A stretch of 36,565 nucleotides of DNA from Myxococcaceae bacterium (GCA_016926755.1 JAFGNZ010000232.1:1-36565); one strand, 5' to 3'. Shown: positions 1-8,652, counted from the first letter of the stretch. The notes: generated by a model from the letters alone, not told the origin. A program made the numbers and translations.

Positions 1-3000
1 TGATGGAGAGGGTGCCTGGGGCCGAGGTCGTCGTGCCATCCGAGGCCGTGAAGGTGAAGCTGTCCGGGCCCCGGTAGTCCGGCGCGGGCGTGTAGGTGAG
101 GTCGGGTGGCGTGCCCGTCAGGGTGCCGTGGGCCGGCTGCGTGGAGATGGCGAAGGAGAGCGAGTCTTCGTCCACGTCCGAGCCCGTGAGCGTCACCGGC
201 AGCGGTGTGTCCTCTGAAGTCGACAGCGAGCGCGCGATGGCCACTGGCGCATCGTTCACGGGGGTGACGGTGATCGAGATGGTGCCGGGGGCCGAGGTCG
301 TCGTGCCATCCGAGGCCGTGAAGGTAAAGCTGTCCGGCCCGTAATAGTCCGGCGCGGGCGTGTAGGTGAGGTCGGGCGGTGTGCCCGTCAGGGTGCCGTG
401 GGCCGGCTGCGAGGCCACGGCGAAGCTCAGCAGCTCGCCTTCCGGCTCCTCGGCCGTCAGCGTGATGTCCGTGGCCGTCTCCTCCGGAGTCGGGATCGAC
501 TGGGCAGTCGCGGTGGGCGCATCGTTCACCGGCGTGATGGTGAGCGAGACCGTGGCTGGCGCCGAAGTGGCCTGCCCGTCGGAGACGGTGAAGGTGAAGC
601 TGTCCGGGCCGTGGTAGTTCAGCGCGGGCGTGTACGTGATCTTCGGCGGCAGGCCGGTGATGGTGCCGTGCTGGGGCTGATCGACGACCGTGTAGGTGAG
701 AGCCCCGCCTTCCGCGTCACTCCCCGTGAGCTCCAGGGCGAGCGCCTGGTCCTCCTCCGTGCTGCCGCTCTGCGGCTCCGCGGTGGGCGGCGTGTTGCTC
801 GAGCTGCTCAGCCACCGGGCCTTCAGCCGCTGCACGTTGCTGCCAGAGGACGGATCGGTCACCTGGTACACCGCGAGCACTCCCTGCGCGCCCGCGGAGG
901 CGAGGGCGACCGTGCTCTCTGCATTGGGACCCGCGGAGACGATGAAGCCATCGCCGTCCTGCGGCACGCCGGTGCGGGTGATGCGCCCCGCGTAGATGTC
1001 CATGTCCGTGCCGCTTCGACTGTCCTGCCACGCGACGATGAAGTCCGTCCCGTTGTACACCACCGAAGCCTGCTGCTGGTTCCCCGATGCGGCGGATACC
1101 GTGATCGCCGCGACGTCGAGCGGTGCCCCCGCCGTCCTCACCCGCCGAGCGAACAGGTTCGAGGATGGGAAGAGCTGGTAGTCCGACCAGACCACCAGGT
1201 AGTTCGTCCCATCGAACGCCACGGCCGCGTCCGTCTGGGCCTCGGCCCCGCCGCCGATCTGCGTCCCGTTCGCCTCCAGCACCGCACCCGTACGGCTCAC
1301 CCGCGTTCCATAGATGTCGGAGGTCGAGTTCCGCCAGTCGCTCCACACCACGAGGTAGTTCGACCCATCGAAGGCCAGGGCTGGCGCGGCCTGGTCCGCC
1401 GCGTTCGCGTTGATCGCGATGAAGCTGGGATCCAGCACGGCGCCGGCCGTGCTGATGCGTGTGCCGTAGATGTCTCGGGGGGCGCTGGTGCCGGAGTCCG
1501 CCCACACCACCAGGTAGTTCGTGCCGTCGAAGGCGATCGCCGGCTGCTCCTGCGAGTTGAAGCGGAGGCAGAAGCCCACCCCATCCAGATCCAGCACCGT
1601 CCCGCTCGGGCTCACCCGCGCCCCGTAGATGTCGCTGGTGGGGCTGCTGCGCGTGTCCTCCCAGACGACGAGGTAGTTCGTGCCATCGTAGGCCAGCGCC
1701 GGGTTGCGCTGGTGGCCCGTCGCCGTGGAGATGGCCAGGCCCGAAGGATCCAGGACCGTGCCGCTCGCGCTGACGCGCACACCGTAGATGTCGAACCCGC
1801 TGCCCCGGTTGTCCTGCCACACGACCAGGAAGTGGGTCCCGTCGAAGGCCACGGCCGCATTCGTCTCGCTGTTGGGCGAGAGGCTGATCGTGAAGCCGCC
1901 AGAGTCGAGCACGGCGCCCGCCGCGCTCACTCTCGCCCCGGCGATGTCCAGGCTCCGGCCGTCATTCCAGGTGACGAGCGAGTCCGTGCCGTTGGTCGCC
2001 ACGGCCACCGCGTATTGGTTGCCCGGCGCCACCTTCACCGGCACTCCCGAGCCATCCAGCACGCTCCCCGCCTCATCCACCCGCGCGGCGTAGACATCCT
2101 GGTTGTCGGCGCGCAGATCGTGCCAGGCCAGCAGGTACTGGGTCCCCACACGAGCCAACGAGGGCTGGGACTGGTTGGCCGCTGCCTGGATGAGCGGGAG
2201 CCCCGAGGCGTCCAGCACGCTCCCCGACGGGGTGAGCCGCGCGCCATAGAGGTCCGCGCTCGTGGCGAGGTTGCGGTAATCCTCCCAGACGACGAGGTAG
2301 GACGTCCCATTGAAGGCCACCGTCGGGTTGATCTGCGTCTGAGGCGTCGAGCTCACGACGATGCCCGAGACGTCCAGCACGGTGCCGGCCGGAGAGATGC
2401 GCGAGGCGTAGATGTCGTTCTGCCCCGACGAGCGGTCGTCCTGCCAGACGGCCAAGTAGTTCGTTCCATCGAAGGCCAGTGCGGGCGCGCCCTGGTTCCC
2501 GGTGGCGTTGGAGACGACGAAGGCGCTCCCGACGGGAGCGCCCGTGGGGCTCACGCGCGTGCCCATGAGGTTGCTGGCCGCGCTGAAGCCCAGCCGCTCT
2601 TCCCAGATGATGAGGTAGTTGGTGCCGTCGAACGCGATCGCCGGGAAGTCCATCATGAGGGTGAAGACCGTGGAGTTGGCGACCACCCGGCCCGTCGGGT
2701 CCAGCACGGAGCCGGCGGGGCTCACGCGGGCGCCGTAGAGGTCCACGCCACTCCCCCGCCGGCCGTCACTCCACACCACGAAGTAGTTCGTCCCGTCGAA
2801 GGCCACCGCCGGGTTCTGCTGGGAGTTGAGGGCCCTGGCGATCGGGATGCCGGTGCTGTCCAGGACAGCTCCGGCCTGGCTCACGCGGGCACCATAGATG
2901 TCCATGTCGCCGCCGCGATCGTCCGTCCAGACCACGAGGTAGTCGGTGCCGCTGGAGGCCACGGCCGGCGCGGTCTGGCTGCCACCCCCGGGATCCGTGA

Positions 3001-3787
3001 CCGGAGTGTCCAGGCCGAACTCCGGGGAGACGGTGGGCGCCAGCATGGCCGGGAAGGCCGAGCCCGCCAGCAGCGCGGCCGGGACCTGGAACTCCACCGC
3101 GCCCGCCACCCCGCGCGCGCGCACCTGCGTCTGCTTGCCAGCGGCATCTGTCCAGGTGGCGTGGCTGTAACGGACGCCCAGCCCCGTGGCGTCGGCGAAG
3201 TGCACGCCCCGCGGCGTCTCTCCCGCGAAGCGCAGGCCCTGCACGGGCACTCGGAGCAACATGGCGCCCTGGCCTCGGGGCTCGCGCGCGAAGTGCCAGC
3301 GCTGCTCGATGCCGTCCTCACCGTTGAGGAGCTGCTCCCTCACCTCGCCTCGAGCCAGGGAGAGCGAGCCATCCTGGGCCACGCTGCCGCGCCCCGCGGT
3401 GCTCTCCAGGGGGACGCCACCGCGCGAGACGACCGCCGCGCCGAAGGTGATCGGTGCGCCCGTGAGGACCCGCGGGGCAGCCTGCGCGCGGGCCGCGCCC
3501 TCGGGAGCCGCCTCCAGGGCATGGCGTGGAGTGAACGTCAGCCCTCCCGGGGTGACGCGCGCGGACCAGGTGCCGTGGCCGGCGCTCCAGCCATCCCCCT
3601 GCTCCCGGTAGGAGAAGTGGGTGCGGCGGATGACCTCACCCAGGGCGAACGGGGCCCCCGGCGCGTCCGAGGACATGCGCGGAGGTGCGGCCCGAGCAGC
3701 TGGAGGGGGGGCGGGCTCGCGGCAGGCGACGCCAAATGAGAGGAGGGCTGCGAAGAGGACGAGGCGGGCCAGAGTCGTATGTTTCAA
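1..3787 (-). CDS. Large repeat-rich secreted lipoprotein-like protein, C-terminus cut by window edge
   Basis: The frame is open from a TTG at 3787 to base 1, giving at least 1262 residues with no stop, so the 3' end lies outside the window. TTG was chosen because it gives a clean signal peptide (MKHTTLARLVLFAALLSFG) followed by VAC, a weak lipobox with Cys22. About residues 25-260 have no recognised domain. About residues 270-980 hold 13 clear copies and one degenerate copy of a roughly 50-residue unit with the core FDGTNYLVVWxDxR, then DIYGARVSxAGxVLD. This pattern is like beta-propeller blades. From about residue 990 there are tandem 90-residue Ig/cadherin-like repeats (VNDAP linker, GPDSFTFTxSDG core) of the kind seen in bacterial surface adhesins. 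A role at the cell surface or in the matrix is inferred. No catalytic motif was seen. It is divergent from the PHA operon across 200 bases. Confidence 0.85.
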   Translation of the reverse strand, partial: MKHTTLARLVLFAALLSFGVACREPAPPPAARAAPPRMSSDAPGAPFALGEVIRRTHFSYREQGDGWSAGHGTWSARVTPGGLTFTPRHALEAAPEGAARAQAAPRVLTGAPITFGAAVVSRGGVPLESTAGRGSVAQDGSLSLARGEVREQLLNGEDGIEQRWHFAREPRGQGAMLLRVPVQGLRFAGETPRGVHFADATGLGVRYSHATWTDAAGKQTQVRARGVAGAVEFQVPAALLAGSAFPAMLAPTVSPEFGLDTPVTDPGGGSQTAPAVASSGTDYLVVWTDDRGGDMDIYGARVSQAGAVLDSTGIPIARALNSQQNPAVAFDGTNYFVVWSDGRRGSGVDLYGARVSPAGSVLDPTGRVVANSTVFTLMMDFPAIAFDGTNYLIIWEERLGFSAASNLMGTRVSPTGAPVGSAFVVSNATGNQGAPALAFDGTNYLAVWQDDRSSGQNDIYASRISPAGTVLDVSGIVVSSTPQTQINPTVAFNGTSYLVVWEDYRNLATSADLYGARLTPSGSVLDASGLPLIQAAANQSQPSLARVGTQYLLAWHDLRADNQDVYAARVDEAGSVLDGSGVPVKVAPGNQYAVAVATNGTDSLVTWNDGRSLDIAGARVSAAGAVLDSGGFTISLSPNSETNAAVAFDGTHFLVVWQDNRGSGFDIYGVRVSASGTVLDPSGLAISTATGHQRNPALAYDGTNYLVVWEDTRSSPTSDIYGARVSPSGTVLDLDGVGFCLRFNSQEQPAIAFDGTNYLVVWADSGTSAPRDIYGTRISTAGAVLDPSFIAINANAADQAAPALAFDGSNYLVVWSDWRNSTSDIYGTRVSRTGAVLEANGTQIGGGAEAQTDAAVAFDGTNYLVVWSDYQLFPSSNLFARRVRTAGAPLDVAAITVSAASGNQQQASVVYNGTDFIVAWQDSRSGTDMDIYAGRITRTGVPQDGDGFIVSAGPNAESTVALASAGAQGVLAVYQVTDPSSGSNVQRLKARWLSSSSNTPPTAEPQSGSTEEDQALALELTGSDAEGGALTYTVVDQPQHGTITGLPPKITYTPALNYHGPDSFTFTVSDGQATSAPATVSLTITPVNDAPTATAQSIPTPEETATDITLTAEEPEGELLSFAVASQPAHGTLTGTPPDLTYTPAPDYYGPDSFTFTASDGTTTSAPGTISITVTPVNDAPVAIARSLSTSEDTPLPVTLTGSDVDEDSLSFAISTQPAHGTLTGTPPDLTYTPAPDYRGPDSFTFTASDGTTTSAPGTLSI
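11..820 (-). repeat. Tandem 270-bp direct repeats encoding 90-residue Ig/cadherin-like domains
   Basis: Units begin near 11, 281 and 551. Comparing 11-130 with 281-400 by eye gives about 111 of 120 identical bases, after which the units diverge. The third unit is less similar. The period is an exact multiple of three, so copy-number change would keep the reading frame. The array continues beyond the left edge. Confidence 0.85.
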
Positions 3788-3987
3788 GGGGGATCTTCTG
3801 GGGCTGGTGCGGTGATGCGCGGGCAAACCATCTCACGCGAGAACGTGTGGGCGTAAGGGCTTGTCTCGGTTGGACGGACAGGGCTCGACCAGGGGAGTGC
3901 GCTGGGGTGGGGCCGACCTCGTGAGCAGGCCGGGTTTTCTTTTTCTCAGACTCTGGAATTGCTCGCCGGCTGGGTAGATTGCGCGTC
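3788..3987. other. Divergent intergenic region between the surface protein and the PHA operon
   Basis: These 200 bases separate two divergent start codons and must hold promoters for both sides. A T-rich stretch (about 3931-3945) is the only departure from high GC. I cannot identify -35/-10 or -24/-12 boxes with confidence. Confidence 0.4.
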
Positions 3988-4428
3988 ATGAGCACTTCCT
4001 CCCGCCCTCCGAAGGGCCTCCTGGCGCGTGGCCTGAAGCTCGTCGGACGCCTCACCAGCCCGGAGACCCGGACGGGCCGAGTCTTCGCCAAGGCCGAGCG
4101 CGGACTCACCCAGCTCTCCACCCGGCTGGGGGAGAGCCCGACCTGGCTGCGCATCAGCGGTGGGGTGATGCGACGCGGCTTCAACCTGCGCGTCCGCCGG
4201 CAGGCCCTGCAGGAGCGGGCGCTCCAGGCGCTGCGCATGCCCGTGTCCTCCGATGTCGAGGCCATGCGCGATCAGGTCCGCCGCCTGAGCTACCAGGTCG
4301 AGGCGCTCAGCTCGCAGCTCGGTACGGTGGTGGAGCTGCTCGAGCAGCAGGAGAAGGGCTCCCAATCCACCGACTCCCTCCAGGAAGCTCCCGCGCGCGA
4401 GCCCGTCTCTCGCCGACACGGCAGCTGA
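3988..4428 (+). CDS. Small coiled-coil protein, candidate PHA synthase partner or phasin-like protein
   Basis: 146 residues. The ATG at 3988 (MSTSSRPPKG) is preferred to an upstream in-frame TTG at 3979. No strong ribosome-binding site is visible for either. The first 90 residues are basic and rich in Arg and Leu. About residues 90-122 (from DVEAMRDQVRRL to VVELLEQQ) form a predicted coiled coil with heptad-spaced hydrophobics, and the tail is polar. It ends 21 bases before phaC in the same direction. Short PhaC proteins of class III/IV need a second subunit (PhaE or PhaR), and granule-associated phasins also end in coiled coils. The position and coiled coil therefore suggest a PhaC partner. 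This is inference: the protein is shorter than typical PhaE or PhaR and no diagnostic motif was recognised. Confidence 0.8.
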   Translation: MSTSSRPPKGLLARGLKLVGRLTSPETRTGRVFAKAERGLTQLSTRLGESPTWLRISGGVMRRGFNLRVRRQALQERALQALRMPVSSDVEAMRDQVRRLSYQVEALSSQLGTVVELLEQQEKGSQSTDSLQEAPAREPVSRRHGS

Positions 4429-4449
4429 GCTCCCCAAGGCCGAACACTC

Positions 4450-5574
4450 ATGTCGCAGAACACCTTCCAGCGCTTCCGCTCCTTCGTCTCGAGCCAGGTC
4501 GAGCTCTCCCGCGCGCTCGCGCAGGCCGTCCAGGAGCGCCCCCTCAACCCCTATCCCTACCTCCGGCCCCTCATCGAGAAGGCCTCCGGCGTGCGTGAGC
4601 CGCCCATCAGCCCCACTCCGCACTCGGTGGTGTTCACCCGCGGCAGCATGCGCCTGCTGCGCTACGCCGCGCCCCACCGCCGCTGGCGCACCCCCATCCT
4701 CTTCTCGTACTCGCTGATCAACCGCTGGTACATCCTCGACTTCCTGCCCGGCCGCAGCCTGATCGAGTTCCTCACCCGCGCCGGCTTCGACGTCTACGCG
4801 ATCGACTGGGGCATCGCCGGGCCCGACGAGCAGCACCTCACCTGGGCCGATCTCACCGGGGACCTCGTCCGCCAGGCAGTGCGGTGGACGCTGCGCTCCA
4901 GCGGCAGCGACGAGCTCACCCTCTACGGCTACTGCATGGGCGGCACCCTGGCCCTGGCTTATGCCAGCCTCCACCCCGAGGGCCTCCGCAACGTCGTGGC
5001 GCAGGCCACCCCCGTGGACTTCAGCCACGGCGGCGTCTACTCGCTGTGGACCCAGCCTCGCCACTTCGACGTCGACTCGCTCGTCGATGCCTACGGCAAC
5101 GTCCCTTCGCGTGTGCTGGAGAGCGGCTTCCTCATGGCCGCCCCCGTCCAGCGCCTCACGCGCTGGCTGGATGTGTGCCGCCACATTGACGAGCCCGAGT
5201 ACGTCACCACCTTCCTCGCCATGGAGCGCTGGGGCGCCGACGCCGTCCCCTTCCCAGGGGAGGTGTACCGCCAGTACATCAAGGATTGCTACCAGCAGAA
5301 CCTCTTCTGCCAGGGCCGCATGGAGGTGGGCGGCGAGCGCGTGGACCTGGGCCGCATCCGCTGCGCGTTGCTCAGCATCATCGCCGAGCACGACACCATC
5401 GCGCTGCCCCCCATGAGCGAGCCGCTGCCTCGGCTGGTGGGCTCGCGGGACACCCAGACGCTCCGCTTCCCCGTGGGCCACATCGGCCTGTCGGCCTCCA
5501 GCAAGAGCCCCACCCAGGTGTGGCCCGCCATCGCCGACTGGATCGCCGCGCGCTCGCGGCCCCTGGAGGCGTGA
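4450..5574 (+). CDS. phaC: Poly(3-hydroxyalkanoate) synthase, short class III/IV-type PhaC
   Basis: 374 residues with an alpha/beta-hydrolase fold. The lipase-like box reads GYCMGG with the nucleophilic Cys162. The triad is completed by Asp315 (AEHDTI) and His344 (VGHIGL). The upstream DVYAIDWG segment is also typical of PhaC. The length fits class III or IV synthases (about 360 residues) rather than class I/II (about 560-600). It is expected to polymerise (R)-3-hydroxyacyl-CoA into storage granules in the cytoplasm. It sits in an apparent operon: the coiled-coil gene ends 21 bases upstream and the next hydrolase begins 4 bases downstream. No phaA or phaB is visible in the window, so monomer supply must come from elsewhere. 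Confidence 0.92.
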   Translation: MSQNTFQRFRSFVSSQVELSRALAQAVQERPLNPYPYLRPLIEKASGVREPPISPTPHSVVFTRGSMRLLRYAAPHRRWRTPILFSYSLINRWYILDFLPGRSLIEFLTRAGFDVYAIDWGIAGPDEQHLTWADLTGDLVRQAVRWTLRSSGSDELTLYGYCMGGTLALAYASLHPEGLRNVVAQATPVDFSHGGVYSLWTQPRHFDVDSLVDAYGNVPSRVLESGFLMAAPVQRLTRWLDVCRHIDEPEYVTTFLAMERWGADAVPFPGEVYRQYIKDCYQQNLFCQGRMEVGGERVDLGRIRCALLSIIAEHDTIALPPMSEPLPRLVGSRDTQTLRFPVGHIGLSASSKSPTQVWPAIADWIAARSRPLEA

Positions 5575-5578
5575 CGCG

Positions 5579-6466
5579 ATGAGGGCCCCCATGGCGCCGC
5601 TGCGCGAGGGTTCGATCCGTCTCAAGGATGGACGCCGGCTCGCGTTCGCCGAGTCCGGAGATCCCTCCGGCACGCCGGTCATCTTCCTGCATGGCAACCC
5701 GGGCTCGCGCTACATGCGCCACCCGGATGACAGCCTCACGTACCGCCTGGGCGTGCGGCTCATCACCCCGGATCGGCCCGGCTACGGGCTGTCCGACTAC
5801 CAGCCGGAGCGCACGCTGCTGGACTGCCCCTCGGACATCGAGCAGCTCGCCAACATGCTGGGGCTGGGCCGCTTCGCCCTCTTCGGCGTGTCCGCGGGAG
5901 GCCCCTACGCCGCGGCCTGCGCCTGGCGCCTCGGCGAGCGCATCACGCGCGCGGCCATCGTCTCCGGCGCCGCGCCGTTCGATCGGCCCAAGGCCATGGA
6001 GGGCGTCAACCGGGACTACCGCAACGCCTACACGCTGGCCGGCTGGCCCGAGTGGCTGCTGCACCCGATCATGGCCATGCACGATCGATCGGTGCGCAAG
6101 GCCCCGCATCGCGCGCTCGCGGCCCTGCTGGCGCACTGCTCGCCCGACGACCGCGCCGCGCTGGCGGACCCGGCCCTCGCCGCCCAGGTGCAGGGCTGGC
6201 GCCTCGAGGCCACGCGCCAGGGCGTGAGCGGCATGCGGCGCGAGGCCCACATCCTCGTCTCGCCCTGGGGCTTCCGGCTGGAGGACATCCGCCCCGAGGT
6301 GCGCCTCTGGTACTGGGAGGGCGACAGCATCGTCCCGCCGCAGATGGGGCGCTACCTCGCCGCGCGCATCCCTCGGGCCGTGCCCCACTTCCTGCCCGGC
6401 GGGGGGCACTTCTCCCTGTTCACCCAGTGGAAGGACATCCTGAAGTCCCTGGCGCTTCCAGAGTGA
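5579..6466 (+). CDS. Alpha/beta-fold hydrolase
   Basis: 295 residues. The family signature is complete: oxyanion segment FLHGNPGSR (about 36-44), nucleophile elbow GVSAGG with Ser105, acid Asp249 (WEGDSIVP) and His277 (GGGHFSL). No signal peptide is seen, so it should be cytoplasmic. The ATG lies 4 bases after the phaC stop, which implies co-transcription and perhaps translational coupling. Position suggests a role in PHA turnover or in releasing hydroxyacyl groups, but the core is that of a general esterase/hydrolase family and substrate cannot be read from the sequence. A second in-frame ATG four codons in (MAPLREG) is an alternative start. Confidence 0.88.
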   Translation: MRAPMAPLREGSIRLKDGRRLAFAESGDPSGTPVIFLHGNPGSRYMRHPDDSLTYRLGVRLITPDRPGYGLSDYQPERTLLDCPSDIEQLANMLGLGRFALFGVSAGGPYAAACAWRLGERITRAAIVSGAAPFDRPKAMEGVNRDYRNAYTLAGWPEWLLHPIMAMHDRSVRKAPHRALAALLAHCSPDDRAALADPALAAQVQGWRLEATRQGVSGMRREAHILVSPWGFRLEDIRPEVRLWYWEGDSIVPPQMGRYLAARIPRAVPHFLPGGGHFSLFTQWKDILKSLALPE

Positions 6467-6634
6467 GCCGGGAGGTGCTCCGCGCGGGGGGGGCTGTGAA
6501 GCGGGGCGCTGCCCGGGTGTGAGCCTGGGTGCACACCGCCCTGCACAGTCGGGCGCGCAACCCCGCATGCCGCCATGCGTCAACCGGTGGCCCGCTCGCT
6601 GCAAACCCCCGACGACACACGGAGGTAGGGCCGA
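6467..6634. other. Intergenic region upstream of the DUF2339-like membrane protein
   Basis: 168 bases with no convincing ORF. The only clear element is a strong Shine-Dalgarno sequence, GGAGGT at 6621-6626, eight bases before the ATG at 6635. Any promoter for the downstream pair would lie here, but I cannot place its boxes. Confidence 0.5.
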
Positions 6635-7324
6635 ATGAACGGAACGAAGTGGGATGTGCGTGTCTTGGTTGTCGCGGGCGCGGGGTTGCTGGGGCTCGCG
6701 GGGGTGTTCCTCTGGAGGGACCTGCAGGTCCCCATGGAGATGTTGCTCGCCCTCGCGGCGATCACGGCCGCGGGCCTGGCCTTCGCCGCGGTGCCTCGGG
6801 AGCGGCCCCTGGCCGGGCCCATCGCGGTGCTCGCCTGCGCGGTGCTGGGCGGTGCGTGGTACGCGGCGACGAAGTCCGGCCTGCTGCTCATCGGCCTGGC
6901 GGTGACGCTCGTGGCCGCGGCGCTCGTCGTGTGGCGCTCCCGGCGCCCGGACGCGGAGCCGGATCGCATCCAGTCCTTCCTCATCTGGTACGGCCTGACG
7001 GCGGCGGCCATCGCCAGCTCCTGGGCCTTCTACTTCCACTTCCTCACGCTGGGCTTCGCTGATGATGACGTGGGCCGCCGCCTCGTGCTCACCCTGGGCT
7101 GGCTCGTCGCCGGTGTGGCCCTGGTGCTCCACGGCCGCAAGCGCGGCGAGGCCGTCATCCGCGACGCGGGCTTCGCCTTCGTCGCCATGGCCGTGGGCAA
7201 GGCCCTGCTCTACGACACCACGCACCTCAGCGGCACGCTGCGCGTGGCGGGCCTGGCGGGCGCGGGGCTGCTGATGCTCGGCGGTGCGTGGCTCTCCACG
7301 CGCACGTCCCCCCGGAGCGCCTGA
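6635..7324 (+). CDS. Polytopic membrane protein resembling the C-terminal part of DUF2339 proteins
   Basis: 229 residues with about seven hydrophobic segments, including ones near residues 9-27, 36-52, 62-76, 82-98 and 200-222. The start is fixed by GGAGGT eight bases upstream. The C-terminal segment RDAGFAFVAMAVGKALLYD, followed by a Gly/Leu-rich helix, resembles the end of DUF2339 predicted membrane proteins (pattern K-x-x-L-Y-D-x-x-x-L-S-G). Those proteins are usually much longer, so this would be a short relative. Function is unknown. Its stop is one base before the next ATG, so the two genes form an operon. Confidence 0.82.
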   Translation: MNGTKWDVRVLVVAGAGLLGLAGVFLWRDLQVPMEMLLALAAITAAGLAFAAVPRERPLAGPIAVLACAVLGGAWYAATKSGLLLIGLAVTLVAAALVVWRSRRPDAEPDRIQSFLIWYGLTAAAIASSWAFYFHFLTLGFADDDVGRRLVLTLGWLVAGVALVLHGRKRGEAVIRDAGFAFVAMAVGKALLYDTTHLSGTLRVAGLAGAGLLMLGGAWLSTRTSPRSA

Positions 7325-7325
7325 C

Positions 7326-8006
7326 ATGGGGCCGATGCTCTCCCTGGCCAGCGCGGCGCTCCTGGCGGGAACACCGGTGGGGCCCTGCTACCTCCCCTCG
7401 GACCAGACCGCCGGGTGGAAGCGGGTGGAGCTGCCAGCCGAGGCCCCTGCGCTCTCGGCCCCTGGCGGAATCGAGCAGTTCCGCGCCGGTGAGCGTGCGC
7501 TCTTCACCGAGGCGGATCCGCCCAACACGTACCTGGGCGCCACCAAGCGGCGCCCCGGGCGCATGGCGTACACCTTCCGGCTCCCGAAGGGGGCCTCCCG
7601 GATGGAGGTGGAGTTCCTCGAGTCGCTGAATGGGGCGAAGGTGGACGCGACGGCCTTCATTGGCGCCCGCGCCTACCCGCTCCTCAGCGAGCGGCGCCAG
7701 CACGGGGGGCACCTTGCCCTCGAGTGGAACGTGGAGGGCGTGGACAGCCTGGTCGTGGAGGTGCACCACCACCTCCGTGAGCGGCCGGTGGTGCGCCACT
7801 GGTGGGTGAGCCGCGGCGTGTGGCCCTCCCAGGAGGCGGCGGTCCCCTCGGGCTTCCACGCCCCCCGCGCCCTCTACTTCCGACACCCCGGCGGCAGGCG
7901 CCTCGAGCTGTGTGAGATGCCGCGCCAGCGGATGCAGCTCTCGCGCTGGCCGGAAGGAGCGCCCGTGGACGTGACGCTCACCCGGGCTCGGGGTGAGGGG
8001 AATTGA
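7326..8006 (+). CDS. Exported protein of unknown function
   Basis: 226 residues. The ATG at 7326 follows the previous stop by one base. An upstream in-frame start at 7284 would overlap the preceding gene by 41 bases and would not begin with the signal peptide. MGPMLSLASAALLAGTPVGP looks like a short signal peptide, followed by Cys20. The rest alternates hydrophobic and polar residues as in beta-rich proteins, with a run of His (VEVHHHLRERP, about 150) and a second Cys near the end. No enzymatic motif was recognised. Coupling to the membrane protein upstream suggests a shared envelope role, which is inference. Confidence 0.75.
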   Translation: MGPMLSLASAALLAGTPVGPCYLPSDQTAGWKRVELPAEAPALSAPGGIEQFRAGERALFTEADPPNTYLGATKRRPGRMAYTFRLPKGASRMEVEFLESLNGAKVDATAFIGARAYPLLSERRQHGGHLALEWNVEGVDSLVVEVHHHLRERPVVRHWWVSRGVWPSQEAAVPSGFHAPRALYFRHPGGRRLELCEMPRQRMQLSRWPEGAPVDVTLTRARGEGN

Positions 8007-8078
8007 GAGGCGGGACAGGGGCCCCTGGTGAGCAGCAGGTCCTCACCAGAGGCTCGGAGCCTGACGCGGCGCGCTCGG

Positions 8079-8606
8079 CTAGCCGACGTAGCCGACGGTC
8101 TCGCCGCGGTCGAGGAACTCGCCCTTCACGGTGCCCGAGTACCACGAGGTGTTGTTGGTTCCGGACTTGTCGTACTGCATGTGGGTGTGGGGGCCGGTGA
8201 CGTTGCCCGTGCCGCCCTCGTCGCCGATCTGGCAGCGATCACACGTCCGATCGTACGAGGTGGGCTCCTTCAGGAAGTGCCACTGCCGGATCGTGTAGCC
8301 GTTCGAGAAGGTGTGCTTCACCTCGTTCTGGTTGCCGCTGCCGTTGCCGTAGCACACCACGCCCGTGGTGCGGATGGTCACGTTCCAATAGAGCGAGCCC
8401 ACCACGCCCGTCTCCACGCCCCAGTAGCCACAGGCGTTGCGGCTGGAGATGTCCACCGCGCCGTGGAACGAGCCGCTCGAGTAGTACGTGGTGGCCGTCA
8501 CATCGCCCGGGAAGGGGGAGCCGACCCGGTACGCGCTCGCGGCCGTGGGGATCAGCGCCAGGGAAGCCAGCGCCGCCAGTGTCGTCTTCATCGTGTTTCG
8601 CATCAT
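8079..8606 (-). CDS. Secreted M23-type (LytM-fold) metallopeptidase-like protein
   Basis: 175 residues. GAGAGGA lies just before two adjacent ATGs (8606 and 8603). The signal peptide (MKTTLAALASLALIPTAASA) cleaves before YRVG. The M23 zinc signature can be read: His48 and Asp52 in FHGAVDIS, His110 in RQWHF and HxH (His140, His142) in GPHTHMQ. M23 enzymes cut peptidoglycan cross-links or glycine-rich peptides in the periplasm or outside. Four Cys residues (NACGY, VVCYG, TCDRCQ) could form two disulphides, fitting an extracellular protein. It is a bare catalytic domain with no SH3, LysM or coiled-coil targeting region. Prey lysis and wall remodelling are both possible roles. Confidence 0.85.
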   Translation of the reverse strand: MMRNTMKTTLAALASLALIPTAASAYRVGSPFPGDVTATTYYSSGSFHGAVDISSRNACGYWGVETGVVGSLYWNVTIRTTGVVCYGNGSGNQNEVKHTFSNGYTIRQWHFLKEPTSYDRTCDRCQIGDEGGTGNVTGPHTHMQYDKSGTNNTSWYSGTVKGEFLDRGETVGYVG

Positions 8607-8652
8607 GGTTCCTCTCGGGCCGCTTCACCGGCCTCCGTGGGGGGATTGCTCT

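Noticed and set aside
398-3739. A 1113-residue + strand open frame
   Set aside because: It is antisense to the surface-protein gene. Its translation is a low-complexity Arg/Val/Gly/His mixture, and the - strand frame shows a signal peptide and conserved repeats.
3946-7327. Long - strand open frames opposite the PHA operon and the next genes
   Set aside because: The + strand frames hold complete catalytic motifs (GYCMGG, GVSAGG); the - strand translations have no motif and a shadow-like composition.
8050-8062. AGGCTCGGAGCCT hairpin as a terminator between the convergent genes
   Set aside because: Only a 5-bp stem with a 3-base loop and no T-run; expected by chance in GC-rich DNA.
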